A stretch of DNA of 64,000 nucleotides. It comes from Cryptomeria japonica. Lineage: Eukaryota > Streptophyta > Pinopsida > Cupressales > Cupressaceae. Within the stretch, counting starts at the first letter, position 1. Every line of letters starts with the position of its first letter. This document shows, piece by piece, positions 20,055 through 33,175 of the stretch. The stretch spans positions 62,120,614-62,184,613 of the forward strand of contig NC_081408.1 of assembly GCF_030272615.1 (NCBI RefSeq). Reading direction: 5' to 3'. Position numbers and translations under genes: made by a program. The notes beneath the pieces are model-generated. The model did no database searches and was not told the origin of the DNA. It saw only the letters and a list, made by a program, of their open reading frames with translations.

Positions 20055-21880
20055 ATGGCATCTAATAGTTCAAGTTCATCTGTAGCTGTTTCGTGGTGAG
20101 AAATTCCTAGGCTTGTTGGAACAAATTACAGAATATGGAAGATTCCGATGGAGACTCATTCGAGATGTCTTGGTAAGGAGATTTGGGAGATAATTGAGAA
20201 AGGATATATACCTCATAACTAGAAGACTCCTAAGTATGTTAGGTCAAATAATTCAGAAGATTAGATTATTGGAGATAAGAATAAAGGAGTGATAACAAGA
20301 AGAAGGTTGGCAGCTGATGAGGTATGTTTAATTTCTCAATTTGAACCAGCATCAGTAATTGAAGCATGTAAAGATGAATGTTGGATAAAATCTATGGAAG
20401 AGGAATTAGATCAGATAGAAAAGAATTATACCTGGACTTTAGCTCCCCGACCTAAAAATAAGAATGTTAATGGGACTAAATGGGTTCTGAGGAATAAATT
20501 AAATGAAGATGGACAAGTTGTGAGGAATAAGGCTAGATTGGTTTGCAAAGGATATTCTCAGAAGAAAGGAATTGATTATGATGAGACTTTTTCTCCGATA
20601 GCTAGGATTGAAGCTGTGAGATTATTTCTTGCTCATGCTACCCATAAGAACTACAAGGTTTATTAGATGGATGTCAGGTGTGCATTTCTGAATGGAGATC
20701 TTGAAGAGGAAGTTTACATTGAGCAACCTAATAGATTTTTACTTTTAGATGACAAAAACATGGTTTGCAGGTTAAGGAAAGCTTTATATGGATGAAAACA
20801 AGCCCCTAGAGCTTGGTATGCAAGATTAGATAAATATCTTTTGAAGCTTGGTCTCACTAAAGGTAATGCTGAGAGTAATTTATATTATAAGATCACTAAT
20901 GATGACATATTGATTTTTGAAGTCTTTGTTGATGATATCATTTTTAGAGATGAGGATAAGTTATGTATGGAATTCTCTGATAATATGAAGAATGAATTTG
21001 AGATGTCTATGATTGAGGAGATGAAATTTTTCTTAGGTTTGCTTATTACTCGGACTAATAAAGGTATTTTCATCTATCAAACTAAGTATTCTAGGGAGTT
21101 GTTGAAGAAATTTGGTATGGAAAATTCTTAACCTATTGGTACTCCTATAATTACAAGTGAGAAATTGACTAAGATAGATACATCAGCACTGGGAAATCCT
21201 ACAAGGTACAAGTCTATGATTGGAGGTTTGTTATATCTAACTCAGACTAGACCTGATATAATGAATGCAGTTTGTATTGTATCAAGATATTAACTCGTGA
21301 TCCTAGAGAGAATCATGAGAGTGCGGTGAAAAGGATTTTCAAGTATTTTCAAGGAACAACTGAATATGGTTTGTGGTATCCTAAAAATGGTGATTTTAAA
21401 CTAGGTGCATATACAAATGTAGATTGGGCTGGAGATGTTGATGACCAGAAGAGCACATCTAGTGGAGCATTCTTTCTTGGAAAGAAACTTGTTTCATGGA
21501 TCAGCAAGAAGAAGTCATGTACCTCTTTATCTATTGTTTAAGTTGAGTATGTTGATGTTGAAACTAACTATACACAAGTTCTATGGATGAAGAAAATGTT
21601 GAAGGATATATGGTGGATTGTAATGAATTGGTAGTTATTCACTGTGATAACTCTGCTACTATTGACATATCAAAGAATTTATTATTTCATTCTAAGACAA
21701 AGTACATATCTATCAAGTACAACTTTTTGAAGGAGAAGGTGGAAGCAAATGAATTCAAACTCGTTTATGTGAACACTAAAGAGAAGATTACAGATATCTT
21801 CACTAAACCTTTGCCTAAGGAATCATTTGAGTACTTTAGAGACAGATTGAAGGGTTTTTCCCCTCCGGTAGAGACTTGAG
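20055..21880 (+). pseudogene. Internally deleted copia gag-pol of element B (gag N-terminus joined to RT and RNase H)
   Basis: It starts MASNSSSSSSVAVSW, then a gag-like RLVGTNYRIWKIPMETH (20055-20270). The frame then passes directly into RT: ACKDECWIKSMEEELDQIEK, KARLVCKGYSQKKGIDYDET, MDVRCAFLNGDLEE, KQAPRAWYARL, VFVDDIIF, FLGLLITRT. RNase H follows: YTNVDWAGDVDDQKSTSSG, FFLGKKLVSWISKKK, and DIFTKPLPKESFEYF near the end. Most of gag, protease and integrase are absent, yet the join keeps the frame. Stops are numerous (for example in SW-stop-EIP, YKVY-stop-MDV and YG-stop-KQAP), so it is dead. Confidence 0.9.
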
Positions 21881-21956
21881 TGATGTTGATTTGCATCAGT
21901 CCGGTATGCATTTACAAAACTACTATTCATTCTAGATTGATCTATTGGTGCTACTA

Positions 21957-22207
21957 CTCAGGGGGAGTAGTCAGCTGTGTTGTTCAGTGGATTTATGATT
22001 TTTCTTTGATGTCAAAGGGGGAGAGCTATATGTGAAAAATAGAGCTTAATAGGGATATCATTCATAGAGGGAGTTTGTTAACTTCATTGTAATATCATCT
22101 TATGGGAGATTATTGGATGTCTTCCTTTGGGGGAGACTTGTTTGGCATTTCTTGGCACTTGGATGTTTTTCACATCTAGTATTGCCATCAATCCCAAAGG
22201 GGGAGAT
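21957..22207 (+). other. 3' non-coding region of element B with multiple polypurine tracts
   Basis: GGGGGAG-type tracts lie at about 21960, 22015-22025, 22068-22076, 22127-22137 and, adjacent to the 3' LTR, 22196-22205. This array is characteristic of Sireviruses. Confidence 0.75.
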
Positions 22208-23408
22208 TGTTGGCAAATTGGAGGAATTGATTATGTGTTGCATTGATGTTTTATAATTGATGGCAACACCAACTGTTTTGGTTGTTCACCAGTTTCTGGT
22301 AGGTTTCGGTAGAGTGGTTGGATTATGATATTGATCTTGTATGCTCCGGTATGCTTCAGTTTGTGGAATTGGTTTGGATCTACCACTCATGCTATTCAGA
22401 TGTTCACGATCAGTTGGTTTAGGATTTCATGACTTAGGAGCTATCATTTGTTCTAGTAAGCCTTTTGGTCACTGGTAAGGGTTTTACTAGCAGAGCTTTG
22501 TTGAAGATGTTTTGATACACGTGATAAGTGGTGTTGGTGCAACTTCTAGATGGCTTTCAGGATGTTGTTGGTTATCTTGTTTGTGTTCTTGTTGATCAGT
22601 ACTGTCAGATTTGGGTTTGGGCCTAATGCTATCTTATTCTACTAGGTTATGGACCAGTTTATGTAACGTGTTGGTGGATGATCCTGATGTGTTACTAGTT
22701 GGGTCTATTGATTGGATTATGTTGTTTCGGTCTTAGGCCAGCTTAGTTGATCATTGGATTGTGGGTTTATGTTATGAATTTATTGTATTATCTTTTAGGT
22801 GGCCGACCTAATTGTTTAGGTCTTGGGTTGGTATAAATACAATGTAAGATCTCTTTGTAGATCATGGGCATATGCACGGGTTTTTGGATATAGGATTATC
22901 TATGTGTGAATAAGGTTGTAATCATATGTAGAGGTTTAAGACCTTTGGTACTGAGCTTAACCAGAACTGTATTCAGGCATAGGAGGTGCTATTCTTGCAG
23001 TTCACTCTTCTTTCTAGATTGTAGTCTAGATTTATTTTGTGGTCAGTGAGGCTCCTTTTGTGATGAGTAGTGCGCTCTAGGCTATTGGCCTTCCTACATG
23101 TGCAAAGCCCTCTTATTGTAATCACATACTTACTGCAAAAGTATTATTCCACTATGGGTAGGCTTCCCACCGTGGTTTTTCCCTTTACCAGGTTTTCCAC
23201 GTACAAATCTTGGTGTTATCTTTTGTGGATGGTTGGTAAATATTTTGTGGTTTATATTTGTGCTTAATAGTTATATCTATTATTCCGATATTTGGTTTAT
23301 GTATTCTGGTAATAAGGTTTTAATGCTTAAAGTTCTATAATCTGTTAACAACAGATTCACCCCCCACCCCCCTCTCAGTTGTTCGCTAGTTATCTGAGTT
23401 GTCTAGCA
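22208..23408 (+). repeat. 3' LTR of element B
   Basis: 1201 bp, from TGTTGGCAAATTGG to GTTGTCTAGCA. It matches the split 5' LTR. TATAAATA lies at 22832-22839. The five bases after it (ATGGT) do not match the five before the left LTR, in keeping with a rearranged left end. Confidence 0.9.
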
Positions 23409-24335
23409 ATGGTGACATGGTCGTGTGATAAGTGTTATAGTATTAACAATTTAATATAATTATGCTATAAATTTGGGTCTTTTTTAATTTGTTGTGGTTT
23501 GCATGAAATAATTTATACAAAAGAAAAAAAAAATGTTATAATTTTGCAAATATTCGAGAATGATAATTTTTTTTGAGATTACAAACTTCCAAGTCTTCCT
23601 AAGGAACACAATTTGTAATAAGAAGATCATAAACTAAACACTAGTTTTTATATTTACTATGTACCTTTGCCTTGAATGCCACCTAAATTTAGTTGACTAC
23701 CTATATAAGACTATATTAATCATCACATAACTTAGGTAAGAGCATATTAAAAGATTAAGGGCATAACCTCCTCCCATTCTTCAAAGAAGCATTGTCTTCG
23801 ACACTCATCAATTGTGGATGTTTTTGCAAAAAAAACTTCATTTTCTTATGTAGCATTTTTTGATTCAATAGGTATTCCATTTTATCAAATACTGTAAGAT
23901 TAGCTTCATCTATATCTTCTTAGTGATTGTTTGAATAATTCTTTCAAGATCAAAAATTATTTTTCCCTCCTTGTCAAACTTGGTAGCTTAGTATGTGTCA
24001 CAACTCTTTTCTCTATTAACCTTCTTCAAACATGAAACATGAATCACTAGATGTATTTTTTGAAATTGGTAACTCTAATTTGTATGCTACACTACGAATC
24101 CTCTAAAACACCTTTTAAGGATCAAAATATTTGAGTGCATGCTTGTTGCCTTTCTAATATTGTTTCAATAAAATTTGTTAATATGATTATAATCGCAAAA
24201 CTTAATCTCCCATTTAAAAATCCATATTTATAATACTAAACAAGAAACTATATTTATGACATATTTGTGTTCATGTCTCCCTATCATCAATGGATAGATT
24301 TCTCATCCATGTGGTTGCCTTGGTTTTTCTTTCCA
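23409..24335 (-). pseudogene. Relic of the 3' end of a Ty3/gypsy pol (integrase C-terminus)
   Basis: On the minus strand about 23790-24180 reads, with stops, as a gypsy integrase tail: a KYFDP..KVF segment, SVAYKLELPIS, then KKVN and DKEGKIIFDLERIIQT, and further on EANLTVFDKMEYLLNQK, resembling the region before and around a chromodomain. No LTR, RT or clean frame remains. 23409-23700 holds nothing I recognise. This is an old insertion, inferred from weak but ordered similarity. Confidence 0.5.
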
Positions 24336-24830
24336 CATAAAAATATAATATGAAAAATTAAGTTCGTTGGTTTGATTTTTGTAGATATAGGAGAATATTC
24401 AATCAAGTTAAGGGTTTATGGCTTGTGATGAAACTATCATGGAATATATTGTGATGAAAGTATCATGGAATATATTTTAAGAGATGAAATATTGTAAAAA
24501 GGGATATATTAGGTGGTTTTGTGATGCATCAACTAAAAATATTGTTGATTTATGTTTTTCAATTTTTAGTTTGTTTTGACACCTCTTTGAATATCACATT
24601 ACTTTATCATAATCGACATCACCCAAAAACATTTTCAGGATTGAATGTTGATGGTTCGTGTTGGGACTTGTCATTACTCATAGCACGAGAGGAGCTCATG
24701 GAAAAGGTTTCTTCATTTTGAAAAAGGGAAGCTTAATGCATTCATCATCCTATCATTTATCTTAACTACCGCATCACTTACTAAAAGCATCCGAAAGTGG
24801 AAACATTGTGTTTTTTTCTTCTATTGCCAG
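24336..24830. other. AT-rich stretch without recognisable features
   Basis: I see only short direct repeats (GATGAAA..TATCATGGAATATATT, twice, at 24428-24475) and no gene. Confidence 0.5.
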
Positions 24831-25462
24831 TGTTATAGCCATTTAATTTGGTACCATTTATGCAGCTCAAGGGAGTGATTGTTTGAGCCACAACGAAAAA
24901 AAAAAAGAACAACAGATTTGTGCAAGGAGAAAGATACATGCACAGCAGGGAGAAAATTAAGGGCTTGTCGAGTATGTGGGTGAGGATATAATAGAAGATA
25001 CATGCACAGCAGAGAGAAGGAAGGAGGACAGAAACTTGAGGTAAGCAAAATGAATCGACAGACTAGAATTGCACCAAGAGGAGGTGTGGCGAGTAGCTAC
25101 AACATAAGGAAAGAATTTTGGGAAGTGTGTGACCAGAGAGAGAGATATGAAGTTGCGTAGAAATATTAGAAAGAGAGCATAGGGAATTGGAGTTCCACCA
25201 AAGAGGTGTTATGTGCAGAGTAAGGCAAGAGGAGGTGCCTGAAGACTTAAATCTTTAAGAGTCAATAAGGTTTTGTGAGTAGACAAAGGAGAGTAGTGAT
25301 TCAGAGGTCATGACTGTAATAATGTGTTTGCAATTTTGTTGTAAATAAAACTTATAATTCATTGCTGCAATCTATGTAATAATTTGGAAGTAGAGAATCT
25401 TTGCATCTATCTTGTGTATGAGTTTTGTAGTTCAAAGACTAGAGGGAGTACCTCTTGCATCA
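24831..25462 (+). repeat. Possible solitary copia-like LTR
   Basis: It starts TGTTATAGCC and ends GCATCA just before ATTGGTATCAAAGTC, which resembles a tRNA-Met primer site with changes. No second copy is in the window, so the boundaries are tentative. Confidence 0.4.
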
Positions 25463-26357
25463 ATTGGTATCAAAGTCAGAGGTCTTGAGCATCTGAAGTC
25501 TACACCAGGACCTACATGGGTGAAGAGTGGAGAAGACTGAAGTGGTTGTGGAGAGCTCAAGAGAATCATTACAAGTTTGTGAAGCCTTGAGCAATTGAGA
25601 ACTAAGAAACCATGAGAGAAAGTGTTTTGTAGATTGTAGAGCATCAAAAATATTGTAGTAGATGAGTAGATGAGAAGAGGAAGATGAGGTGGGTAATGAG
25701 GAGACCTGTGATGATTTCATTTTTGGAAAGATATTAAAAAGAGAGATGTAGAAAATTTCCTTGAAAAATGATAGTTGCAGCTAGAAGGATAAAGATGTAA
25801 GAGCAACCCACACAAGTGAAAAGAAGAAAAAAAAAATGAGGTGAGGAATGAAGAGAGAAGAGAGAAGAAAATGGTCACGGTGTACCATCAATTAGTGAGT
25901 GAAAGTAAAGAATGTGAAGGGTGAAAGTACCTAACAGGTTGAGGTAGTATAAGAAGAAGAAATTCAAAAGGTCGAGGTTATAGCAAAGGTTTATCAAGAA
26001 CCTGATTAAGATGGCATGTTGCTTGTAGAAGAGATCGTTTCAAGTGAGTAAAATGAGAAAGAAGATGAGCTACCTAAAGAAGTTGCAATTACAATCAAAG
26101 GTGATGAAGAGGAGATTGTAGCAGTTAGAGGTTGAAGAGGATGTTGTAGCTATTGAAGCTACAGAGGTAAAAAAATAAAATTAGAGTTTTGTGAAGTAGA
26201 GATAAACAAAAGTGAGTTAGTGCAAGTAGATACAAGGAGAAATTTGTAGTTGTAAATATTTCATATTGGTGTTAGAGAGTTGCTTGTTTGCATATGGAAA
26301 CATTAGAGGATGGCATAGGAATATTTTGGTGGAGGTGATCGGTTTCTGGTGGGTTGG
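25463..26357 (+). other. Purine-rich internal remnant after the possible LTR
   Basis: The first 18 bases look like a primer site. The rest is rich in GA and GAAG words (for example 25670-25870) and has no clear gene. It is interrupted by A2 at 26358, and similar purine-rich sequence resumes at 34355. It may be the interior of an old non-coding LTR element. Confidence 0.35.
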
Positions 26358-27516
26358 TGTTAGGCCCAATATGGAAAGCTAATGTACTGAGAGGGGAGGG
26401 GTGAATCAGTACTTTAAATCCTTTTAACAACAATATCTTTAATGTTATGCATAAACTAAAAACTATTGTAACATAACATAAAGCTAAAACAAATAGATAA
26501 CAATCATACATGATTCACTCCATAACACATATATTTTGATTATGCAGAAACTCTTGGTTAGAGAGAAAAACTGCAGTGGGGATGGCACCCACAATTTCAC
26601 TACTGCAATAATAAAGAGTGCTCGGTTAGAGCTACATGTTTAGCTATTTTTGATAGCTTACCCTATTAGGAGTATTAAGATCTTTAGATCTACCTTGCTA
26701 AAGGATTTTACAACACTTATTCTAAATGTTGCACCTGGTTAAAGGCTTTACAATTTATAGACTTTGTGAGTCTTTTACCCTGTTAAAGGTTTCTCTTACA
26801 ACTTCAAAATATTATGATAAAATCTTTACAAATATCTACAACTTTACATCTGAAATGTTATAGCAGATTCTATGTGCTCAAAATAAGATTACCTAGCTTA
26901 TAGCATACCTCGGTAACCCATAGAATAACTCAGTAAACGCTTAGATTGTTTACTTTGTTTCTTGATTGTTCTCTGAAATCCTTCTCGATGACCTTTGTGT
27001 CTTTGTAACAGTCATCACACTCAGTGCTTTCTTATGTATCACACATGTCTTGCTTCATACACCTTTCTATCTCTTCTTATCTCTCCTTATCTCTAATCCC
27101 AATTCATGCTGTATAAATAGATCTCTTATGTCGGTGATCTAGTTCATTGCTTCGATCTTACAAACATGATTTATCGGATAAATAACCATACAAAATATTT
27201 CATTGGATAGATGACCTCAAAATCATACACAATCTAGAAGTGCAATTTCCAATGTGATAACAGTTCTTTGTTCCTCAATCTTGTAACACATTTCCACATA
27301 TATGTCTAGGTTCAATGAATTTGGTAACACATTTCACTCGGTGTATCATTATTGTTGCTCGGTAGACAACTCACTGTATACTGGGCTCTATGAATACTTT
27401 CTTTTATAACTGATTGCTCTGTGCATACCGACTGAATGTTTCGGTAGTAGTAACCAACTAGAGTATATAGAATCACTTTGGATATAAAACTAATGGCAAC
27501 TTAATAAGTAGTAACA
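26358..27516 (-). repeat. 3' LTR of A2
   Basis: 1159 bp, TGTTAGGCCC to GTAACA on the plus strand. A CTTATCTCTC-type repeat near 27070-27100 is present in fewer units than in the partner LTR. Confidence 0.93.
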
Positions 27517-27859
27517 ATCTCCCCTTTTGACATTAGTTGAGATGTTTGACAAAATTTCTTTCAAAGTCATAACTCAAAAATCTATATACTTGCAAAATTT
27601 GACTAGATAGATAGTATATACATTAGTCAATGAAATAGTATATTTAGATATACTCCCCTTATCAATATACTATACAAAATTCAGATTTTGCATGCTCGGT
27701 GATCAATGTTCTGTATTAACTGCTCGGTTAACTTCTCTTCTTGTCAAAATTAACTATGCATATGAATACTTTGTTCTACTCAGTATACTCCCCCTGTATA
27801 CTTTGATACTATTCTCCCCTTTTGATACTATACTCCCCCTTTTTGACAAACATCAAAAC
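27517..27859 (-). other. 3' non-coding region of A2 with multiple polypurine tracts
   Basis: CTCCCC(C)T tracts on the plus strand (purine on the coding strand) lie at the LTR edge (27517-27528) and near 27653, 27788, 27814 and 27833. It has the same pattern as 12777-13166. Confidence 0.7.
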
Positions 27860-30800
27860 TTAGTTACCATTCGATGGAGGCAACTGGTCAAAAATGGATT
27901 TGTATTTTGTCCTTGCATCGGTGAGAGTGATAGAGAGGGCATCCTTGACATTGTCCATGAGTGAATTTTGAGCTGTAATGTCAGCTAATAGTGAAATTAG
28001 TCCATCTAAGGTGCTTTCCTCTTGTTGAGTGGATAGGGAGGTAGCCTTGTTGATCTGTTCTTGGACAGAGGAAAGATGAGGAATGAATAATGTCTGAAGA
28101 GTCACTATGTCCATCCTCATCTTGTGCTCTTCATTCCTTAGTTCCAATTGTTGAGCCATGAGCTTTTATAGCTTTGTATAAAAATTCTGAATAGAGTGTG
28201 GCTCAGTGGTCAACTTATTAGAGAGATCGGTGATGTCTTTCTCAATCACTTCTATTTTATTTTGGATATCTTTAATGAATAAAGAAAATGTACAGAGTTT
28301 CTGAAGTAAATAAAGAATGTGCTTGAGTTTAGGGGACAACTCGGTAATAAATTTGACAAGTTTTACTTTGCCAATAACAATAGCTTTCTGTATCTCTTCA
28401 ATCATTTTAGTAGTGAGCTCTTTGTCCTTTAACTTGGTCAAATATTTGGATGTGTCTACTCCATATGTCTCAATTTTAGTTAGGAGTTCATCCAGTTGAA
28501 CATGGATGGTTGCATCTATTGTCACTGTAGCTTTAGGTAGCATATCTGTTAATAGTGCTTTCACCTTCTGAAGTACTTTATTTTTCTTTTGAAAAGCCAT
28601 TTGTTTCTCCTATTTAGCTTTGGCTTTGCATAGTTCACCGAATTCAATGAGTGCTTACCCTTTTAATTTGGATATGTCAACATTTGGCAACACTATGGGT
28701 TTTGATAAATCTAATTTGAAACTATGCTTTTTCATCTTCTTTTCTTTACCTTTCATCGGTTGAACTAACATAATGTCTTGCGAGGCTTGTTGACCTTCGG
28801 TAGGTTGCTCGGTAGAGGCAACACTTTTATCAATTTCTTGAGCCTCTGAGGCAGCCTTTGTTGTGTCCGTTGGTGCTTCTATTCTTGGGGTCTCAGTTGT
28901 AATATTTTCAATGCTAGAAGGAGCTTGAGAGGTCTATCCTTCGGTGGCCTGAGAAGCAGTTTCTCCTTCTGTAGACTTGTGACCTTCTGTCCCTTGTTCA
29001 GCATCTTGAGGGGCCTTGGTTGAAATAGGTTGAGTGACCGGAGGAGAGGGCTGAACTTCCTCCAAAACCGACTCATTGGATACCAGTTTGGCATAAGCAT
29101 TCCCTTCTATCATTTCCCATTCAGGTGCCTCGATGTCCATGATATCCTCATCAATTTGTATAGTGTCAGCAAGATCTTGCTTGGTGATATCAGGATCTTC
29201 CTTGATAACATCAACTATTTCAACTTCAACTTGCTCACCATCATTCTTGATTTAAAAGATTTCCTACCATTTTTCCTTGGTGTCATTCTCTACATCCAAA
29301 TAAAATTCATTCATCAATTTCAAAGCTCTTTGCTTGACTAGGAAGTTTGAGTGGTAGTTTGTTAGATGTTCAGTGATCTCATCTACCAACATGTCTGGAA
29401 AGAGATGTACCAGACTTCTTTCTGTCATCTTCTTTTCTGAGTCCATGGCATATTTCCGCCTGTTATCAATATGCAAATATAATTCTTTTGGAAGAGAATT
29501 AGTTACTTCTAATGGGACCAATCAGAATTTAAGAAGTGTGCAAATTACAACTTCTTCTATTTGTCTCTTTTCTTCATCAGATCTAAAGTCATATTTTACA
29601 TATCTAAATGATCCAAATCCACCATATTGCTTTAGATTAGCACAAAAGTTATCAACACTATGTACTTCTTCCTTTTTTCTCTTAACAATTTGAAATTTGC
29701 TTGCATCTTCAGATTCGGTGTCACTAGACTCTTTAGTCAGAATGAGTCTCCGAGTAGATTTCTTATAAGTTTTTGTTAGCTTTGGTATGGCAGCATTCTT
29801 TGGTTTCTTACTTGGTGATGCTACAAATGATCTTGTGTTTGGGTGCTTGACTGAGGGAGTCGGTGATACCTTTGATGTATCTGGTTTCTTCCTTTTCAGA
29901 ACTTTCCCTTTAAGCAATTCGGTGCTCAATGTAATAGCTGCCTCTTGAGCTTCAGATTCCTCCTTGGTGATGACTATGGTGCCCTTGATAGGTGTGGAGG
30001 AAGAACCTTCACCAAATTTCTCTGTTAATGTCTTGATCATCTTTGTTGCTTTCCTTATAGCCTTTGGTACTACAATACTCATCTTAACTTTCTCTTTCAC
30101 TTCTTCATATGTACCATATCTCAGCTTCGTAGCATACCTTGGTGATGTAATAAAAGCATCTATCTACTGTTGTGTGATGTCAAAATCAATCTCATAACCC
30201 ATAGGTGGCAAAGATTGTGTTCTCGGTTCCACATCATTAACATAGCAGTAATTGGTGTCCACTTCAAAACATATGTCATCCTTGTATTTCTCTACTAACT
30301 AGGGTGGGATCAGGTACCTTTTATGCATCCTTTCCTGAAACTTGCTAAAGTAATCATCCATAGTATCATTAAAGTTATCACCTAGCTTCTTGATGAAGTC
30401 ATTGATTTGATGGGTGATTGGTCGGTGTAGCTCTCAAACTACATTACCAACTGATGGAAAGAATTTCTCAAAGTAGAAAAACATGCATACTAGAAGTGAT
30501 CCAAACTTCAGAGTGTTAGTCGAGTTGTTCTTCTTCGGCTTCCTTATGGTGTTTAGATTCTCAAGCAGGTTTTTCAACAGTACTTCACAAAGATCAATTT
30601 TCATTCCTTTCTTCACAATTTTATATTCTAAGTCGACTGCTGCACAGGATACACTATTTTCCCTTGCTAATTGAAAGAAACAATAACCTATTACTCTAAT
30701 GGCAAACTTCAGCTCTGCATCTATCACATTGTTCAGTTTCAATCCTCTACAATCAGATTCCACTCCAGTTAAAGTGATCAATTCCTTTTGTGATATCATT

Positions 30801-31243
30801 TTCTAAGCTCGGGCATGATCAAAGATAGGGTAACCGGTGATCAAATGAATGATTTCCTTGGTGATTTTAAATGGTTTCTCTTCTAACCATATGAAATCAT
30901 CATGAACTCTACTCAGAACAAACTTGACCCATTGGGGTTTGAATATACAGGGATAGGTTAGGGCTTCGATCAATCCCTTGATTTTGATGTCTTCATACTT
31001 GCTATCCAATTTCCCATTGGTACACAATTCATCATATGTGTCCTTGATTTCAACATGAACTAGTTCCTCAACATGACACTTAGTGAAGAATCCGACATCC
31101 TCAACTAGTAAAACCTTATCCGGAATGAGTGAAAATGTAGTTTTATCTTCTGGTTCAGAAGCTACTTTGGGAGTTAAAGAACATTTTAGTGAGGGCTTTT
31201 CAATGTTCTCAACAACAACGAGCTTCTGGATCTTAGGGGCCAT
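27860..31243 (-). pseudogene. Long unrecognised second ORF of A2 (about 1,100 codons, broken)
   Basis: It starts MAPKIQKLVVVENIEKPSL and ends KYKSIFDQLPPSNGN. It is collinear with the A1 frame: LLVEDVGFFTKC, LSRVHDDFIWLEEKPF, DAELKFAIRVIGYCFF, FYFEKFFPSVGNVV, the Lys-rich and acidic SSDTESEDASKF stretch, KELYLHIDNRRKYAMDSEKK, the low-complexity Thr/Glu/Pro-rich linker, and the helical C-terminus. It keeps open some places where A1 has stops (for example before MAFQKKNK near 28600) and has stops where A1 is open (near 30300 and in FYTKL). The ancestral gene was therefore one continuous frame. No catalytic motif is recognised. Its role is unknown; it may be a structural or host-interaction protein, an env-like remnant or captured sequence. 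Confidence 0.75.
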
Positions 31244-31739
31244 TACAGATTTTGGATAATCACTTAACAAAAGATCCCTAGGGTTTGAAAACTTTCAAAC
31301 GTCAGATGCTTCCCACTTAGCAAATGTAAAACAGGTAATCACAACTGATATGATCAGTAAACTAGCTCTTAGAAATACTTGAGATCGATGTTTAAATACC
31401 TTGAAATTTGCTCAGGAGGTGGTTTGATTGCCTTGAATCGCTTTGCTCTGCTTTCTTGAAAACTTGGTAAGTGTGAAATGACCACGTAAAAGCTTTAAGT
31501 ACACAATATACCTTATTGGGCTTCATGCAGTTAGGTCAAAAGACATTAAATGCACTCAGTACCACTTCCTTTTTATGCTTTTATTGAGTAGCCAGTCTTC
31601 CTGTATTCACCGACTAGACAGGCTTCCAAAAGACTTGATACAATTTCAAATTTCCTAATGCATCTTTAGCTATGTACATTTTGAATTAAGTGCATGATAA
31701 AATAGGAATTGTTAAGATTTAACCTTTGAGAAAATGCAG
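31244..31739 (-). other. Spacer between gag and the second ORF of A2
   Basis: No gene is seen. It is homologous to 16506-17095. Confidence 0.5.
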
Positions 31740-33113
31740 TCCCTTCATACCTTTATCGATTAATTTGGAATAGGTGCACCTAACTCGGTAGGTAAGGTGC
31801 TTTCTTCATTTGACACAATTTCCTTCTTTTTTTAGATCATCTGTAATTTGCCTTTTATTTCTTCAGTGTGTCCTCTAGGTTGATCTCTGCAATCTCTAGC
31901 CAAGTGTCCAATTTTGTGACAATGAAAACATGCCATACCAGGATTTCTCCATGATCTTCAGTTGTTCATTCCAAACCTTATAAAGTATTTGGCACTTATA
32001 TGTCCATACCTTCCATAACATTCACACCATATCCTTGTATTGTAATCCCATGGTACTGCAAAATACTATCGGTAAGGAGCTATGTGAGTTCGGTATCCTC
32101 TAGCATTTGCTCAGTGTGCAGACCACATATAGTTCTTTTGCTTAAACCAACACTTCTCAATACTATGTCCATATCTATTGTAGTTTTTATAAAACCTTTT
32201 GAATTTTGCCTTCTGATAATTGTTAACAGACTTTGTCCTACATTGATTAGATGTGTGACCATATTTATTGCAATTGTAACAATAACCATTAGACCTAATG
32301 ACATTCGGTTGCTTACCTTTTCTAATTTGGCACAAGTTAGCAGTATGACCTTGATTTCCACAGTAGTTGCAGATAGGCTTCTTTCCTTTGACGTTCTTCT
32401 TGTTTCCAGCTTGCTTTGATGATTCTTCTCTCTCAGTGGTGTGGATTCCCTTCTCGATAGAGTCTTTTTCTTTGTAGCCAAGTCCTGCATCTTTGCTGGG
32501 TCTTCTTGTATTTAGTTTCTCATCCAACATCTTTGATGCTTGATAACTCTTCTTCAGTGTTTCTTTGGATTTCTTCTTTGTTTCAAGTTCATCAGTCAAC
32601 CTTGATACTTCAGGTTTCAATGCTTGATTTTCATTATCCTTCAGTTTTTGCTTCATGATGTGCATAACCCAATTGATTTGACAAATTACTTTGTATTCCA
32701 ATCATCCTAGTGATTTCATTATTCTTTTTAGATACTAATGCTTCAAGTTGTTGTTTCTCTCTTTCTAGATTTCTTTCTTTATCCTCAGCTGTCCTTAATG
32801 CATCAAGATTTTCAGTCATCTATGTGCTGAAATATTCATGTCCTCTTTTCATTGCTTTTAGCTGATCAGTCAATGCTTTGTTCTTTTCTTTTAGTTCTCC
32901 AATCATCTCTTCAGTCTCTTCAGATATACTATTCTCAGATGATGTCTCAATATGTTCCACCAGCTCTTTAGAGTCCTGCAAATCATCAGACAATCTTCTT
33001 CTAACTTTCAATGATTTTTGCATTTGTCTTTGCATGTCTACAATCACTTGATTAGCATGATCCAACTCTTCTTGTAGATACACAATTCTCTGAGATTGTT
33101 TATAGCCTTCCAT
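31740..33113 (-). pseudogene. Gag-like protein of A2: coiled coil and zinc knuckles
   Basis: The start is MEGYKQSQRIVYL at 33113. The N-terminal coiled-coil part matches A1 closely. A TAG at about 32820 replaces the CAG (Gln) of A1 in STQMTEN, and the frame changes near 32640-32700. The knuckles CNYCGNQGHTANLC and CYNCNKYGHTSNQC are intact. The third, which is CRNCNRYGHSNKKC in A1, has lost its first two Cys (YKNYNRYGHSIEKC). A final CFHCHK unit lies near 31930. The breaks differ from those in A1, so decay was independent. Confidence 0.82.
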
Positions 33114-33157
33114 TGATAAGATCTTTTTCTTTAGGCTATTAAACCCCTTTCCAAGAT

Positions 33158-33175
33158 TCAAGCTCTGATACCAAT
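33158..33175 (-). other. Primer binding site of A2
   Basis: Minus strand TTGGTATCAGAGCTTGAA, as in A1. Confidence 0.9.
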
